DNA of 59,382 bases, from contig JADJEK010000016.1 in assembly GCA_016709145.1 (NCBI GenBank), positions 1 through 59,382 of the forward strand. The letters run 5' to 3'. Origin of the DNA: Planctomycetota bacterium. GTDB lineage: Bacteria > Planctomycetota > B15-G4 > JADJEK01. A program made the translations under genes and the position numbers. The notes beneath the pieces are model-generated. The model did not search any database and had not been told where the DNA came from. It worked only from the letters and a program-made list of their open reading frames with translations. Positions 50,763-59,382 of this stretch are shown one piece after another (positions within the stretch are counted from its first letter, which is position 1; each line of letters begins with the position of its first letter).

Positions 50763-52385
50763 ATGTTGCCGGCTAAGGCTGCTTCGGCGACGGCGAAGAT
50801 CGCCCTCGTACGTCCACCCGTGTTGCAGCTCCGGCGGTCCTTGTCGGCCTACGGAGCAATCCTCCCGATCGGCCTCGCGTATGTCGCGGCCGTGCTGCGC
50901 GGCGCGGGCCACCGTGTGCAGATCATCGACGCGCCCGGCGAAGCAATTGATCGCGTCGTCGACGTGGACAGCCCGATCGGGTCGCTTGCGATGAACGGCC
51001 TCGCGCCGGTTGAGATCGTCGAGCGCCTTGCGCCCGATACGCGGATCCTCGGCATCACGCACATGTTTCTGCACGAATGGCCGACGGTCCGCGAGATTGC
51101 GGAGCGCGCGAAGGCCAAGATTCCCGGCCTCGTGGTCGTCGTCGGCGGCGAGAACGCGACGTCGTTCTGGTCGTGGATGTTCGCGGACACCGAGGCCGTC
51201 GACTACTGCGTGCTTGGCGAAGGCGAGGCCACGATGCTCGAGCTTGTGCATCGACTCCAGGCCGGCCTGCCGGTCGCGGGAATGGCGGGCATGGCAAGTC
51301 GGGTCGAGCACGGCCCACACGGCACCGATCCGGCCGGCGATCACGGCGGCCAGGGTGCCGGCGGGTTGTCGGCGCGACACACGAACCTCGATGAGATTCC
51401 GCGCCCCGCGTGGGACCTCTTCCCGGTGCAGGCGTATCTCTCGCGCGCGGATAATCACGGAGTGAACCGCGGACGCTCGATGCCGATGCTCGCGACGCGC
51501 GGCTGCCCGTACCGTTGCACGTTTTGCTCGTCGCCGTCGATGTGGACGACGAAGTACGTGACGCGCTCGCCCCGCGAGGTCGTCGACGAGATCAAGGACT
51601 ACGTCGCGCTGTACGGCATCTCCAACGTCAATTTCTGCGACCTCACCGCGATCATCCGCAAGGAGTGGGTGGTCGAGTTCTGCAGCTTGTTACAGACCGA
51701 GGGGGTGAACATCACATGGCAGTTGCCAACGGGCACGCGGACCGAGGTACTCGACGAGGAAGTGCTCGGGCTGCTCTACGCGACCGGATGTCGGAACATC
51801 ACGTACGCGCCGGAAAGCGGCTCCGAGCGCATGCTGAACACAATCAAGAAGATGGTGAAGCTGCCGCGCATGCTCGACAGTCTGCGATACGCGCACGATG
51901 CCGGTCTCGTGACGCGCGTCAACATCATCATCGGCCATCCCGAGGAGGAATGGTCCGACACGCGACAGTCGCTGAAGTTCTTGTTTCGCGCGGCGCTGAA
52001 GGGCTGCGACGACGCAGCCGTGATGATTTTCGCGCCGTATCCCGGTAGCGCCGACTTCGAGAAGCTGCTCGCCGCAGGCCAGGTGGTGATGAACGAGGAC
52101 TACTACTACCTCGCGCTCGCGCGCTCAGGGTTGTCGAGTAAGACGTACAACGCGCGCATGACGACCAAGGGACTCATCTTCGCGCAGTACGGCATGCTGC
52201 TCGTGTTTTACGCCACGGCATATCTGTCGCGGCCGTGGCGCATGTTCGGCGTGTTCAGGAATCTGTTCTCGGGACGGGAGACGACGCAGCTCGACCAGCT
52301 CTTGCGCACGAAGATGAAGCAAGTGCGGGCAGCGCGTGGCGACAGGCTCCACGCAAAGCGGGACCTCGTCGACGTAAAGCACTGA
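50763..52385 (+). CDS. B12-binding-domain radical SAM protein
   Basis: A 540-residue protein. The N-terminal third is a cobalamin-binding Rossmann fold as in class B radical SAM enzymes (ILPIGLAYVAAVLRGAGHRV, GLVVVVGGENATSF, DYCVLGEGE). The radical SAM core has C248-PYR-C252-TF-C255 for the 4Fe-4S cluster, then APESGSERML and IIIGHPEEEWSDT. The C-terminal part contains hydrophobic stretches (FAQYGMLLVFYATAYL), suggesting a lipid or membrane-bound substrate. Such enzymes often methylate or rearrange unactivated carbons; the precise reaction is unknown. A second radical SAM gene follows 27 nt later. Confidence 0.87.
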   Translation: MLPAKAASATAKIALVRPPVLQLRRSLSAYGAILPIGLAYVAAVLRGAGHRVQIIDAPGEAIDRVVDVDSPIGSLAMNGLAPVEIVERLAPDTRILGITHMFLHEWPTVREIAERAKAKIPGLVVVVGGENATSFWSWMFADTEAVDYCVLGEGEATMLELVHRLQAGLPVAGMAGMASRVEHGPHGTDPAGDHGGQGAGGLSARHTNLDEIPRPAWDLFPVQAYLSRADNHGVNRGRSMPMLATRGCPYRCTFCSSPSMWTTKYVTRSPREVVDEIKDYVALYGISNVNFCDLTAIIRKEWVVEFCSLLQTEGVNITWQLPTGTRTEVLDEEVLGLLYATGCRNITYAPESGSERMLNTIKKMVKLPRMLDSLRYAHDAGLVTRVNIIIGHPEEEWSDTRQSLKFLFRAALKGCDDAAVMIFAPYPGSADFEKLLAAGQVVMNEDYYYLALARSGLSSKTYNARMTTKGLIFAQYGMLLVFYATAYLSRPWRMFGVFRNLFSGRETTQLDQLLRTKMKQVRAARGDRLHAKRDLVDVKH

Positions 52386-52412
52386 CGGCGTCTTTTTGCG
52401 CGACCCGCACAT

Positions 52413-53444
52413 GTGTCTCCGCCTCCGAAACTCCCGGCAATCGAGTTCGCAAGTCAATTGGTTTCGGTTGGACGACTACCCATGCCCAAGGTCATGAAAC
52501 TGAAAGCTCAGCGGTACTTCCTGCCGGAGCAGTACGGACTGTTCGAACGGCTGAAGGTTCGGGTTTTCGACGGCAAGCGACCGATTCCGACATTCCCGAT
52601 CCGCGCGCAGATCCAGACGCGCACGGCATGCAACGCTGAATGTGCATTCTGCCCGAACACGACGGTTGGCGATGCGCTCTCGCAGGGCGAGATGGACTGG
52701 GACCTCTACACGAAGATCGTCGACGAGATGTGCGAGCACGAGATTGACGAGATCCATCCGTTCCTCATGAACGAGCCGCTGTGGGACAAAGAGCTGCCGA
52801 AGAAGATCCGCTACCTAGCGGACCGGCGAAAGCCCGGCTCGAAGATGAAGATCAAGATCAACACGAACGCGTCCTTCCTGACGGACGACGTCGCGAAGCA
52901 GTTGATCGAATCCGGGCTCGACAAAATCAACATCTCGTTCCACGGGATCCGCCCGGAGGTCTACGAGTTCAACATGGGAAACCTGAAGTTCGAGCCCATG
53001 ATCAAGAAGGTGCTGCGCTTCAAGCAGCTGCTGACCAAGGCCAGCAAGCCGAAGCCGAAGCTCCACATCACGATGGTCAAGACGAAGGACATCGTCGACG
53101 ACAAGAAGAACATCCGCGCGTTCTGGAAATCGCATGGCATCGGCTGCAACTTCCGGCCGCTCGGCAATCGGAACAACAAAGAAGTCGAGATGAAGGGGAT
53201 CAATTGGGACGACTGGCACGCGTACACGTGGTGCCGGCGTCCGTTCACGCAGATCTACATCCTCTACAACGGCGACTGCGTGCTGTGCTGCTGCGATTGG
53301 AACCGCACGACGACGCTCGGCAACTTGCGTCATAAGACGATCGCGGAAGTCTGGAACAGCCCCGCGTACAAGCGCGTGCGCGAGAACTTCCTGTTGAAGG
53401 ACCGAAAGGACCTGCTCTGCGGGACCTGCCTCTACACGCGGTAG
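52413..53444 (+). CDS. Radical SAM protein with SPASM-like C-terminal cluster site
   Basis: A 343-residue protein. The cluster motif is C73-NAE-C77-AF-C80 in TRTACNAECAFCPN. The core continues with EIDEIHPFLMNEPLWDKEL and KIKINTNASFL. Auxiliary cysteines at the end (WCRRPF, GDCVLCCCDWN, LLCGTCLY) match a SPASM-type second cluster. The product acts in the cytoplasm, probably on a peptide or small molecule. An internal ATG at 52482 (MPKVMKLKAQRYF) is a possible alternative start, since neither has a clear ribosome site. It is in line with the B12 radical SAM gene and probably co-transcribed. Confidence 0.83.
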   Translation: MSPPPKLPAIEFASQLVSVGRLPMPKVMKLKAQRYFLPEQYGLFERLKVRVFDGKRPIPTFPIRAQIQTRTACNAECAFCPNTTVGDALSQGEMDWDLYTKIVDEMCEHEIDEIHPFLMNEPLWDKELPKKIRYLADRRKPGSKMKIKINTNASFLTDDVAKQLIESGLDKINISFHGIRPEVYEFNMGNLKFEPMIKKVLRFKQLLTKASKPKPKLHITMVKTKDIVDDKKNIRAFWKSHGIGCNFRPLGNRNNKEVEMKGINWDDWHAYTWCRRPFTQIYILYNGDCVLCCCDWNRTTTLGNLRHKTIAEVWNSPAYKRVRENFLLKDRKDLLCGTCLYTR

Positions 53445-53487
53445 CGCATGAGGCGCCGCCATCGGTGATGCAGTGGGCGGTCCCGAT

Positions 53488-54873
53488 CTAGTCGACGACG
53501 CCTTCCGCTAGCACGCTGCGATACAAAGTTTCGACACGTCGCGTTCGTGCTGGCAGGGTCATCAACTCGAGTACGCGCTTTCGCCCTGCCGTCCCCAGCT
53601 GCGCTCGAAATGCTGGGTTAGCCAGCAGCTCCAATACCGCAGACGCCAACATCTCGGGCTCGCGCGGTGGGACGAGGATGCCAGTCATTCGATCGCTGAC
53701 GAGTTCCGGGTTTCCATCCGTGCGCGTGCAAACGACTGCGCGTTCCATCGCAAGCGCTTCGCGCACAACGCCGGTCAGGCCCTCATCCGCAATCGACGTG
53801 TTCACGACCACGTCGGCGGCCGCCAAAAGGGCTGGTACGTCGGCCCGCCATCCGAGGAAGCGCAGGCGATCACCGCATCGCTCCTTGCCCAGCCGCGTGA
53901 ACAGCCTGCGTCGATCGGTCTTGGCGTCGCCAGCGTGAATGAACACGACATCGTCGCGAACCCTCATGATCCGTGCGAAGGCCTCGATGTACGTCGCGGG
54001 GTCCTTTCTGGGATTCAATTCGCCGATCGCCGCGACGATGTGAGTGCCTTCGGGCACTCCGAGTTCCGCGCGGACGGAGCCACCGTCGACGTGGTCGGGA
54101 TTGAATCGGTTGACGTCGATCGATCCGTAGATCACCTGGATCTTGCGCGATTCGACGCCTTGTGCGACTAGCGCATCCTTCACTGCCTGAGCGACGGCGA
54201 TGATTCGCACCACGCGTGACGATCGATGCGCGCGCGCAATCAACCAGTGCCGGAAACCGCGAGTAGTTCCCCGCTGCGAGACAAGCGCCCATCGCTTGAC
54301 TCCAAGGTTTGCTGTGAGCGTGTAGAGCAGCGCGCGATCGCGATGCACGTGGACGATGTCGGGGTTCCAATTGAGGAGCATGCGGCGCAGCCGAAGGACC
54401 GGCCGTGGAGAGAGCATGACGCGTTGCGATGCTCCCATCGCGACGAAGCGAAACGGGAGCTCGCCGGACATCCACGAATTGAAGGTTGGGTGGATGGCCT
54501 TTTTGTTCGTGCGGTTGTTCGCGATCACGAGCACATCGTGGCCGGCACGCTGCTGTTCGCGCGCTAGGGAGAGCGCCTGGATCGCGCCGCCACGGGTCGC
54601 GTCCGTGTGGCTGAGGACATGGACGATTCGAAGCCGCCTGGATCCGGGCGACTCCGACTTCGTCGGTGGTACCTCGCGCCGCTGTGCGCCGCGCTTGCGG
54701 ACCAGTTCGCGGATCGCGCCGAGCGCGACGCACAGCGCGATCACCGCGGCCGTCATCGTCAGGTTCGACCGTGCGAGAACGAATGGTTGGGTTGGAAAGC
54801 CGATTGCGAAGGCGCCGGCGAGACAGGGCGCGAACTTCAGGTTTGCGCGATCGGATGTGTTGCGCGGCTTCAC
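53488..54873 (-). CDS. GT4-family glycosyltransferase with N-terminal membrane segment
   Basis: A 461-residue protein. Residues about 38-58 form a membrane helix (LTMTAAVIALCVALGAIREL). The glycosyltransferase begins with RIVHVLSHTDATRGGAIQAL and has the GT-B features PDIVHVHRDRAL, VIYGSIDVNRFNP and, near the C-terminus, VVVNTSIADEGLTGVVREAL with the E-x7-E motif (EGLTGVVRE) of GT4 enzymes. Donor and acceptor are unknown; envelope glycans are likely from context. The start overlaps the stop of the ArnT-like gene upstream (ATGA), so the two are translated together. Confidence 0.87.
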   Translation of the reverse strand: MKPRNTSDRANLKFAPCLAGAFAIGFPTQPFVLARSNLTMTAAVIALCVALGAIRELVRKRGAQRREVPPTKSESPGSRRLRIVHVLSHTDATRGGAIQALSLAREQQRAGHDVLVIANNRTNKKAIHPTFNSWMSGELPFRFVAMGASQRVMLSPRPVLRLRRMLLNWNPDIVHVHRDRALLYTLTANLGVKRWALVSQRGTTRGFRHWLIARAHRSSRVVRIIAVAQAVKDALVAQGVESRKIQVIYGSIDVNRFNPDHVDGGSVRAELGVPEGTHIVAAIGELNPRKDPATYIEAFARIMRVRDDVVFIHAGDAKTDRRRLFTRLGKERCGDRLRFLGWRADVPALLAAADVVVNTSIADEGLTGVVREALAMERAVVCTRTDGNPELVSDRMTGILVPPREPEMLASAVLELLANPAFRAQLGTAGRKRVLELMTLPARTRRVETLYRSVLAEGVVD

Positions 54874-56528
54874 CCGCCTGCCCCGTCAGCCGGTCGGTGG
54901 TTCACTTCCAGGACTGAGACGCCGCGTCGACTCCCCGTCGTCTCCCAGGTGCATTCGACGACCCCTTCGGGGAGAGCCACCTTCTTGCGCAGTTTCGCGA
55001 GGTCCTTTGTGTCTGCGAGTGCGTACCGAACATCCGCTCGCCGCAGGGCGGCGATGAAGTCGTCCTTGGACTCAACCTCCCGGAAAGCGAGGTTGGAGTA
55101 GAAGCAGTACTCGTCGGCCCGCAGTCCGAGCATCGGAACGTAGCTGCCACTTGGCAGCTGGTCGCGAAGACGCTCTGCGATCACCCGTCCGGACTTGGCG
55201 GCATCGACTGCGGGAAGCACGAACACCGCCGCTAGCACGAGCACGGCGACGACACCGAACCCTTGCTCCCGTATCGCGGAGTCAGGCCGTCCTTCCTGGA
55301 GGTGCACGCGCCCGCGTAGGACGAAGACCGCGCCCACGAATAGAGCGACGAGTGCGGCCCCGATCGGCACGTTGATGCCCTGGTCTTTGACCGCCGGGAT
55401 GAACGCGCTCGCGGCAACCGCAAGCGTCGCGAGTCCAAGGAAGCTGAGCCCAATCCAGGCGACGACGCGAACGCGACGCGTCCAAGCACCGCCGAGCGCC
55501 AAGAGTTCGTGCAAGCCCAAGGACGCGAGCAATGCGAACGCAGGGTAGAGCGGGAGTAGGTAGTTGCCGCGCTTGCTCTGGACGACTGAGAGAAAGAGAA
55601 ACGTCGGGACGGTCCAGGAGAACAACAACGTCCATGAGGACTGCGTAGCCTTCGGCCGAAACTTGATGAGCGCGAACATGCCCAGCGCAAGGAGCGGTGT
55701 CCACGGCATGAACTCAACTGGGAAGTCATATAAATAATACCAGAACGGCGCTTCGTGATTCCAAGCGCTCGCGATCCGTCCTGCACTTTGTTTGAAGAAC
55801 AGCTCGTCGTGATACGCGGCATCCGTCGCGAGCCAGAGTGGGACGACCCACGCGGCAATGATGACCGCGAACGCAAGCAATCCCGGCAATAGAAAGCGGC
55901 GCTCGACGAGCTTGCGCGCCATTCCCATTGAAAGCCCGTGACCGACTGCTGCTGCGAGCGCGACGACAATCGCGAGCGGTCCCTTCATCGAAACGCCGGC
56001 AGCCATTCCTCCGAGGAATAGAACTCCATTGACGGCAGCGCTTCCCCGACCGCGCCAATGGCGGAGCCAGCCGACAATCGACACGCAGACGAAGGCCGTC
56101 ATGAGCACGTCCAGACTCACCCGCTGAAAGAGCCACCAAGAACGAAACGATGATGCGAGGATGAGCACGGCGAGTAGCGCCGCAGATGGAATTGCCAGCA
56201 AGTCGGCGATGATCACTGTGAGCGCGAGGATGGAAGCGGCTGCGATCACCGTGGGGACGCGCGCGGCCCACTCGTGGGTTCCGAAGAGCTTCATGAAGCC
56301 GCCCATCAGCCAAAACGGAGGCGGCGGCTTGTCGGGGTAGATCTCGCCGTTCAGCTTGGGTACGAGCCACTCGGACGACACGACCATTGTCCTCGCGACT
56401 TCAGCGTGCCGCGGCTCGTCCGGCGCCCAGAGATCCCTGCGCGCTTGTGAGAGCGTGATGAGCAGAACGGCAACAAGGAAGACGATCACTGCGAATGAGC
56501 GCATCATCGCATTCGAGCAGCGCAACAT
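54870..56528 (-). CDS. ArnT-like (PMT/GT83) membrane glycosyltransferase, copy 1
   Basis: A 552-residue polytopic protein with 11-13 hydrophobic segments. The first periplasmic loop has the PMT/ArnT signature LWAPDEPRHAEVARTM, with the essential Asp-Glu, then WLVPKLNGEIYPDKPPPPFW. These enzymes move a sugar from a polyprenyl-phosphate donor to a lipid or protein outside the cytoplasm; ArnT itself moves aminoarabinose to lipid A. The donor and acceptor here are not known. I chose the ATG at 56528; ATGs at 56507 and 56504 are also possible. It is followed directly by the GT4 gene. Confidence 0.85.
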   Translation of the reverse strand: MLRCSNAMMRSFAVIVFLVAVLLITLSQARRDLWAPDEPRHAEVARTMVVSSEWLVPKLNGEIYPDKPPPPFWLMGGFMKLFGTHEWAARVPTVIAAASILALTVIIADLLAIPSAALLAVLILASSFRSWWLFQRVSLDVLMTAFVCVSIVGWLRHWRGRGSAAVNGVLFLGGMAAGVSMKGPLAIVVALAAAVGHGLSMGMARKLVERRFLLPGLLAFAVIIAAWVVPLWLATDAAYHDELFFKQSAGRIASAWNHEAPFWYYLYDFPVEFMPWTPLLALGMFALIKFRPKATQSSWTLLFSWTVPTFLFLSVVQSKRGNYLLPLYPAFALLASLGLHELLALGGAWTRRVRVVAWIGLSFLGLATLAVAASAFIPAVKDQGINVPIGAALVALFVGAVFVLRGRVHLQEGRPDSAIREQGFGVVAVLVLAAVFVLPAVDAAKSGRVIAERLRDQLPSGSYVPMLGLRADEYCFYSNLAFREVESKDDFIAALRRADVRYALADTKDLAKLRKKVALPEGVVECTWETTGSRRGVSVLEVNHRPADGAGG

Positions 56529-56891
56529 GATATTTGCGTGAGCCGCAACCTGACAAGTACATGAGCCCCGGCAGGGGCGCTGGACTCCCATAGTTCATGA
56601 GGGCATCATTATGCTAGGGCGCGTGGGTTCGGCGGACACGCGGTGAGGATCCTGTGCTGCGTCGAGCGCGCCCGATGCCGCGAATTGGGCTAGCGCCGGC
56701 TGTTCCAAGACGAGCTTCGGGCGAGGACCTTGGGCCTATCGGGACTCTGGCGACAGATCGCACGGCGCCCGGCCGCCAACCGAAGGTCAGCAACCGTGGG
56801 GACACTTGACGACTTGGCGGATGCGCGCGGTGAGACGGGGCGGGCTCGCTCATTTGCGCCTCATGCACTCCCAGGTAGAAGTCGCCGCAGT
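56529..56891. other. Divergent intergenic region
   Basis: No supported gene; the frame that runs in from 56730 to the start at 56892 is Arg/Ala-rich and lacks features. It should hold promoters for the two divergent ArnT-like genes. I see no clear operator or RNA structure. Confidence 0.45.
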
Positions 56892-58505
56892 ATGACGCCA
56901 GCGTTCTCTGTCGACCCACCGTTCAGCATCGATCGCGACGTCGCGCTCGAACGCATCACGATTGTGCTGATCGCCGCGCTGTGCTTCTTCTGCTTCTGGG
57001 CGCGCGACATCACGTACTTCGATGAGCCCCGCTACGTCGGTATTGCGAAAGAGACTGCGACTTCGGGATCGTGGGTCCTCCCGCAGTTGTACGGCCAGCC
57101 GTACACCGAGAAGCCGCCCCTCTGGTACTGGTGCGTCGGTCTGATTGGAAAGACGTTCGGCTGGAACTCGTTCTCGTTCTTTCTGCCGAACGTGCTCGCG
57201 CATTTTCTCACGGCGCTCCTCGTGTTCGATCTCGGTCGGCGCACGATGTCGCGCCGCGCAGGTGTTATCGCGGCGCTCGTCTACGCGGCGTGCCCACTCG
57301 TACTCCGCAACGCACGATCGGCGCAGCTCGACCTGATGCTCGTGTTCGGCGAAACGCTGACAGCGTGGGGTGCGATCTGCGCCCTGCAGACGCGCAAACT
57401 GGGCTTCGGCTTGCTCGCGGCCGTAGGCTTCGGCGTGGGCTCGATGGTCAAGGGTCACATCGCGCTGTTTGGCGTACTCGCTCCGCTCGCGTGGTGTTTC
57501 GCGCACCGAGACTGGAGCTTCCTGCGGCGGCCGTGGTGGATCGTCTTGTCCATCCTCGCGCTCGTTCCGCTGGGGACTTGGATCTTCGCGCTCACGCAGG
57601 AGCTCGGTTGGTCCGAGGTGAAGCGCCTCTACTGGTACCGTCAGGTTCTCGAACGGACGGCGGGAAAGGGCGATCACTACTCACCCTGGCCGATCGGTCC
57701 GGAGTACCTCGCTGCTCTCGCGACGATGCTTCCCATGGTGCTGTTCATGCCGGCGATCGTTCGCGGCAGGCAACGATCCCATGCGACGTTCGCGTTCTTG
57801 CTTTGGGCGGTCGCGTATTTCGTGATCTTCGCGCTCACGCCGACCAAGCGTGAGATCTACATGATGCCCCTTGCCGTGCCGCTCGCCTTGCTCGTTGGCG
57901 AGCGCATTGCGGCGTTTCGCGCTGGCATTGTCATGCCGACGAAGCTCGAGGCGACTGGGAGCGCCGTACTCGGAGGGCTGTTCGTGCTCGTGGGGATCGG
58001 GCTGCCGGTGTACGCGCTCGTGAAGGGACAGCTGGGCTTCGCAGCCATCTGCGCTGGTGTCGTAGGGGTTCTTGCGGCTGCTCCCGCGCTGCGTCATCTC
58101 CGCCGGCCCAGCGTCGAGGCGCCGCTGTTCGCGTTCTTACTCCTGGCGACGCTCGCCGTATTCGCTGAGCCCGCACTCGGACGGCTCGCGAACGCTCGCT
58201 TCGGAGAGAAAGACTTCGGATTGCGTGTCAAGGACACCGTGCCGGCAGACTCGCCGGTGTTCGTAGTGAACATCTCGAAACCGCACGCACTGCGCTACTT
58301 CAGCGAGCGGGATCTCGTGTTCGTCGACGAGCCCGAGCAGCTCTCGACGGCGATTGCGGGGCGACAGCCGGCGTATGTGGTTGCTCGCGGCAAGGACGTG
58401 AAAGAGCTGACGAACCTCGGGCATACGTTTGAAGTCGCCACCGTCGAAACGAACAAGACGGAAGCGAAGGCCCAATCGCTGCTGAAGATCCACCGAAAGT
58501 CCTAG
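56892..58505 (+). CDS. ArnT-like (PMT/GT83) membrane glycosyltransferase, copy 2
   Basis: A 537-residue paralogue of the gene at 54870. The signature loop reads DITYFDEPRYVGIAKETATS and then WVLPQLYGQPYTEKPPLWYW. It is followed by about ten more hydrophobic segments and a soluble tail (ALRYFSERDLVFVDEPEQL). The length is normal for ArnT. I chose the ATG at 56892 because the longer frame upstream has no membrane or family sequence. It converges with a third ArnT-like gene, 138 nt apart. Confidence 0.85.
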   Translation: MTPAFSVDPPFSIDRDVALERITIVLIAALCFFCFWARDITYFDEPRYVGIAKETATSGSWVLPQLYGQPYTEKPPLWYWCVGLIGKTFGWNSFSFFLPNVLAHFLTALLVFDLGRRTMSRRAGVIAALVYAACPLVLRNARSAQLDLMLVFGETLTAWGAICALQTRKLGFGLLAAVGFGVGSMVKGHIALFGVLAPLAWCFAHRDWSFLRRPWWIVLSILALVPLGTWIFALTQELGWSEVKRLYWYRQVLERTAGKGDHYSPWPIGPEYLAALATMLPMVLFMPAIVRGRQRSHATFAFLLWAVAYFVIFALTPTKREIYMMPLAVPLALLVGERIAAFRAGIVMPTKLEATGSAVLGGLFVLVGIGLPVYALVKGQLGFAAICAGVVGVLAAAPALRHLRRPSVEAPLFAFLLLATLAVFAEPALGRLANARFGEKDFGLRVKDTVPADSPVFVVNISKPHALRYFSERDLVFVDEPEQLSTAIAGRQPAYVVARGKDVKELTNLGHTFEVATVETNKTEAKAQSLLKIHRKS

Positions 58506-58643
58506 CCAACCCCTGGATGATCGCCGATCCAGCGCGGGTCGTTGCCCGGAGCTAGCGCGCGACGATGAGCTTGCGGATCTTCGCGTTCTACCCCGCGAAC
58601 AAGCGGACATCTGGCCCCGCCGAAGCCTAACGACTCGCGGTCG

Positions 58644-59382
58644 TCACTTGCGCGGAACCGTTCTGTTACGTTCCGCATGCTCGCGGATGTCGTCGCCAAG
58701 GCCGTAGAGCTTCAAGATCCACGGCGCGTCTCGAGAGAGTGCGACGAGGCGCGCTTCATCGGGCAACGCGGTTGCCTCATCATCGACGGCGCCACGAATC
58801 GTGTCTTCCCACGGGCGCACGAATCCGAAAGTTGCGCCGAACGAGAGTACGAGCGTGACGAACCCAAGCGCCACGAACGTGAGCGCGCGGCGCTGCAGGC
58901 CAGCGACGAGCATGCCCAGCGCCAGAAGCGCCATTGCGATCAGAACTCCGCCGCTCATGTACTGCGGCAGTGCCCGCACTTTGATCATCCAGATGCCGAC
59001 GTAGGCGCCGCCGGCGATCGCGCCCAGCGCCGCAATCACAGCAAACGCCGGCATCAGCTTTTCGACGAGCGCCCTGCGCTGCGCCCAATACGCCAGTGTT
59101 GCCTCCGCCATCAAGGTTGCGAAGACAGGGAGGAGAGGCACCATGTAGTGGCGCTGTTTCTTGGGAAGAATCGACCAGGCAACGAAGAGCGTCAGGAAAA
59201 CGAATGCGAGAAACCGCTTTCGGGGCTCCGCCCGATACACGCGCGTTTGGATCAGGCGCGCGAGCATGAGCGGTGCCAACGCGACGATGGGGACCGCGAT
59301 GAGCGCAAGCTCCTTCACGTAGAAGTGCGGCCAGTCGTAATGCCGCGCACTCGCGTCTTCGCCGGGTACGCCGGCTGGGTTT
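58644..59382 (-). CDS. ArnT-like membrane glycosyltransferase, copy 3 (5' end outside window)
   Basis: The C-terminal 245 residues of a third protein of the same type. The frame stays open to the window edge (GEDASARHYDWPHFYVKELA at the upstream end). The visible part has the KQRHYMVPLLPVFATLMAEA segment, matching KRGNYLLPLYPAFALLASLG in copy 1 and KREIYMMPLAVPLALLVGER in copy 2, and four or more membrane helices. The signature DE loop lies outside the window, so activity cannot be judged. Confidence 0.78.
   Translation of the reverse strand, partial: NPAGVPGEDASARHYDWPHFYVKELALIAVPIVALAPLMLARLIQTRVYRAEPRKRFLAFVFLTLFVAWSILPKKQRHYMVPLLPVFATLMAEATLAYWAQRRALVEKLMPAFAVIAALGAIAGGAYVGIWMIKVRALPQYMSGGVLIAMALLALGMLVAGLQRRALTFVALGFVTLVLSFGATFGFVRPWEDTIRGAVDDEATALPDEARLVALSRDAPWILKLYGLGDDIREHAERNRTVPRK

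Overview
The window is GC-rich with strong G/C bias at third codon positions. It carries ECF sigma factors fused to a membrane helix and carboxypeptidase-regulatory-like repeats, secreted right-handed beta-helix proteins, HEAT-repeat proteins and many ATGA/GTGA gene overlaps. This combination fits a free-living Gram-negative such as a high-GC member of the Planctomycetota. That placement is an inference from gene style; no rRNA gene is present to confirm it.

Layout. 1-3.3 kb: the start of one sigma-factor fusion and a complete second one. 3.3-4.4 kb: a gene-free stretch with a large compound palindrome and a cluster of hairpins. 4.4-11.5 kb: a secreted DUF6263-like protein, an MFS transporter, an M1 aminopeptidase with HEAT repeats and, on the other strand, a hydrolase-SnoaL fusion followed by an AhpD-like gene interrupted by one in-frame TGA. 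That TGA sits exactly at the second position of the CxxC redox motif and is followed by a well-placed hairpin, so I read it as selenocysteine. 11.7-21.7 kb: a TIGR00300-type enzyme, NCS2 purine permease, adenosine deaminase, shikimate kinase, a HEAT protein and the TrkA/TrkH potassium uptake pair, mostly joined by 4-nt overlaps. 21.9-27.0 kb: four tandem paralogous secreted beta-helix genes, closed by a long inverted repeat. 27.1-32.0 kb: two more sigma fusions flanking a class D beta-lactamase. 32.1 kb: initiator tRNA-Met with a terminator.

Right after the tRNA the style changes. 32.2-39.1 kb has lower GC in parts and short unknown genes, including a PD-(D/E)XK nuclease with a RAMA domain, two small two-helix membrane proteins and a tandem pair of small genes, one frameshifted. 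39.2-45.7 kb is a phage-derived block: a transposase remnant, a large serine recombinase, terminase large and small subunits and a ParB-methyltransferase fusion, with no capsid or tail genes. 46.5-50.4 kb is a 1301-residue Mrr-like nuclease plus STAND NTPase, a likely anti-phage protein. Several genes in this block have Shine-Dalgarno sequences inside hairpins.

50.8-59.4 kb returns to chromosomal style: two radical SAM proteins, a GT4 glycosyltransferase and three ArnT-like membrane glycosyltransferases (the last cut by the window edge), suggesting a cell-envelope lipid or glycan pathway.

The two items most worth attention are the candidate selenoprotein at 9186-10451 and the accessory region at 32.2-50.4 kb with its nuclease-STAND protein and structureless terminase/recombinase block.
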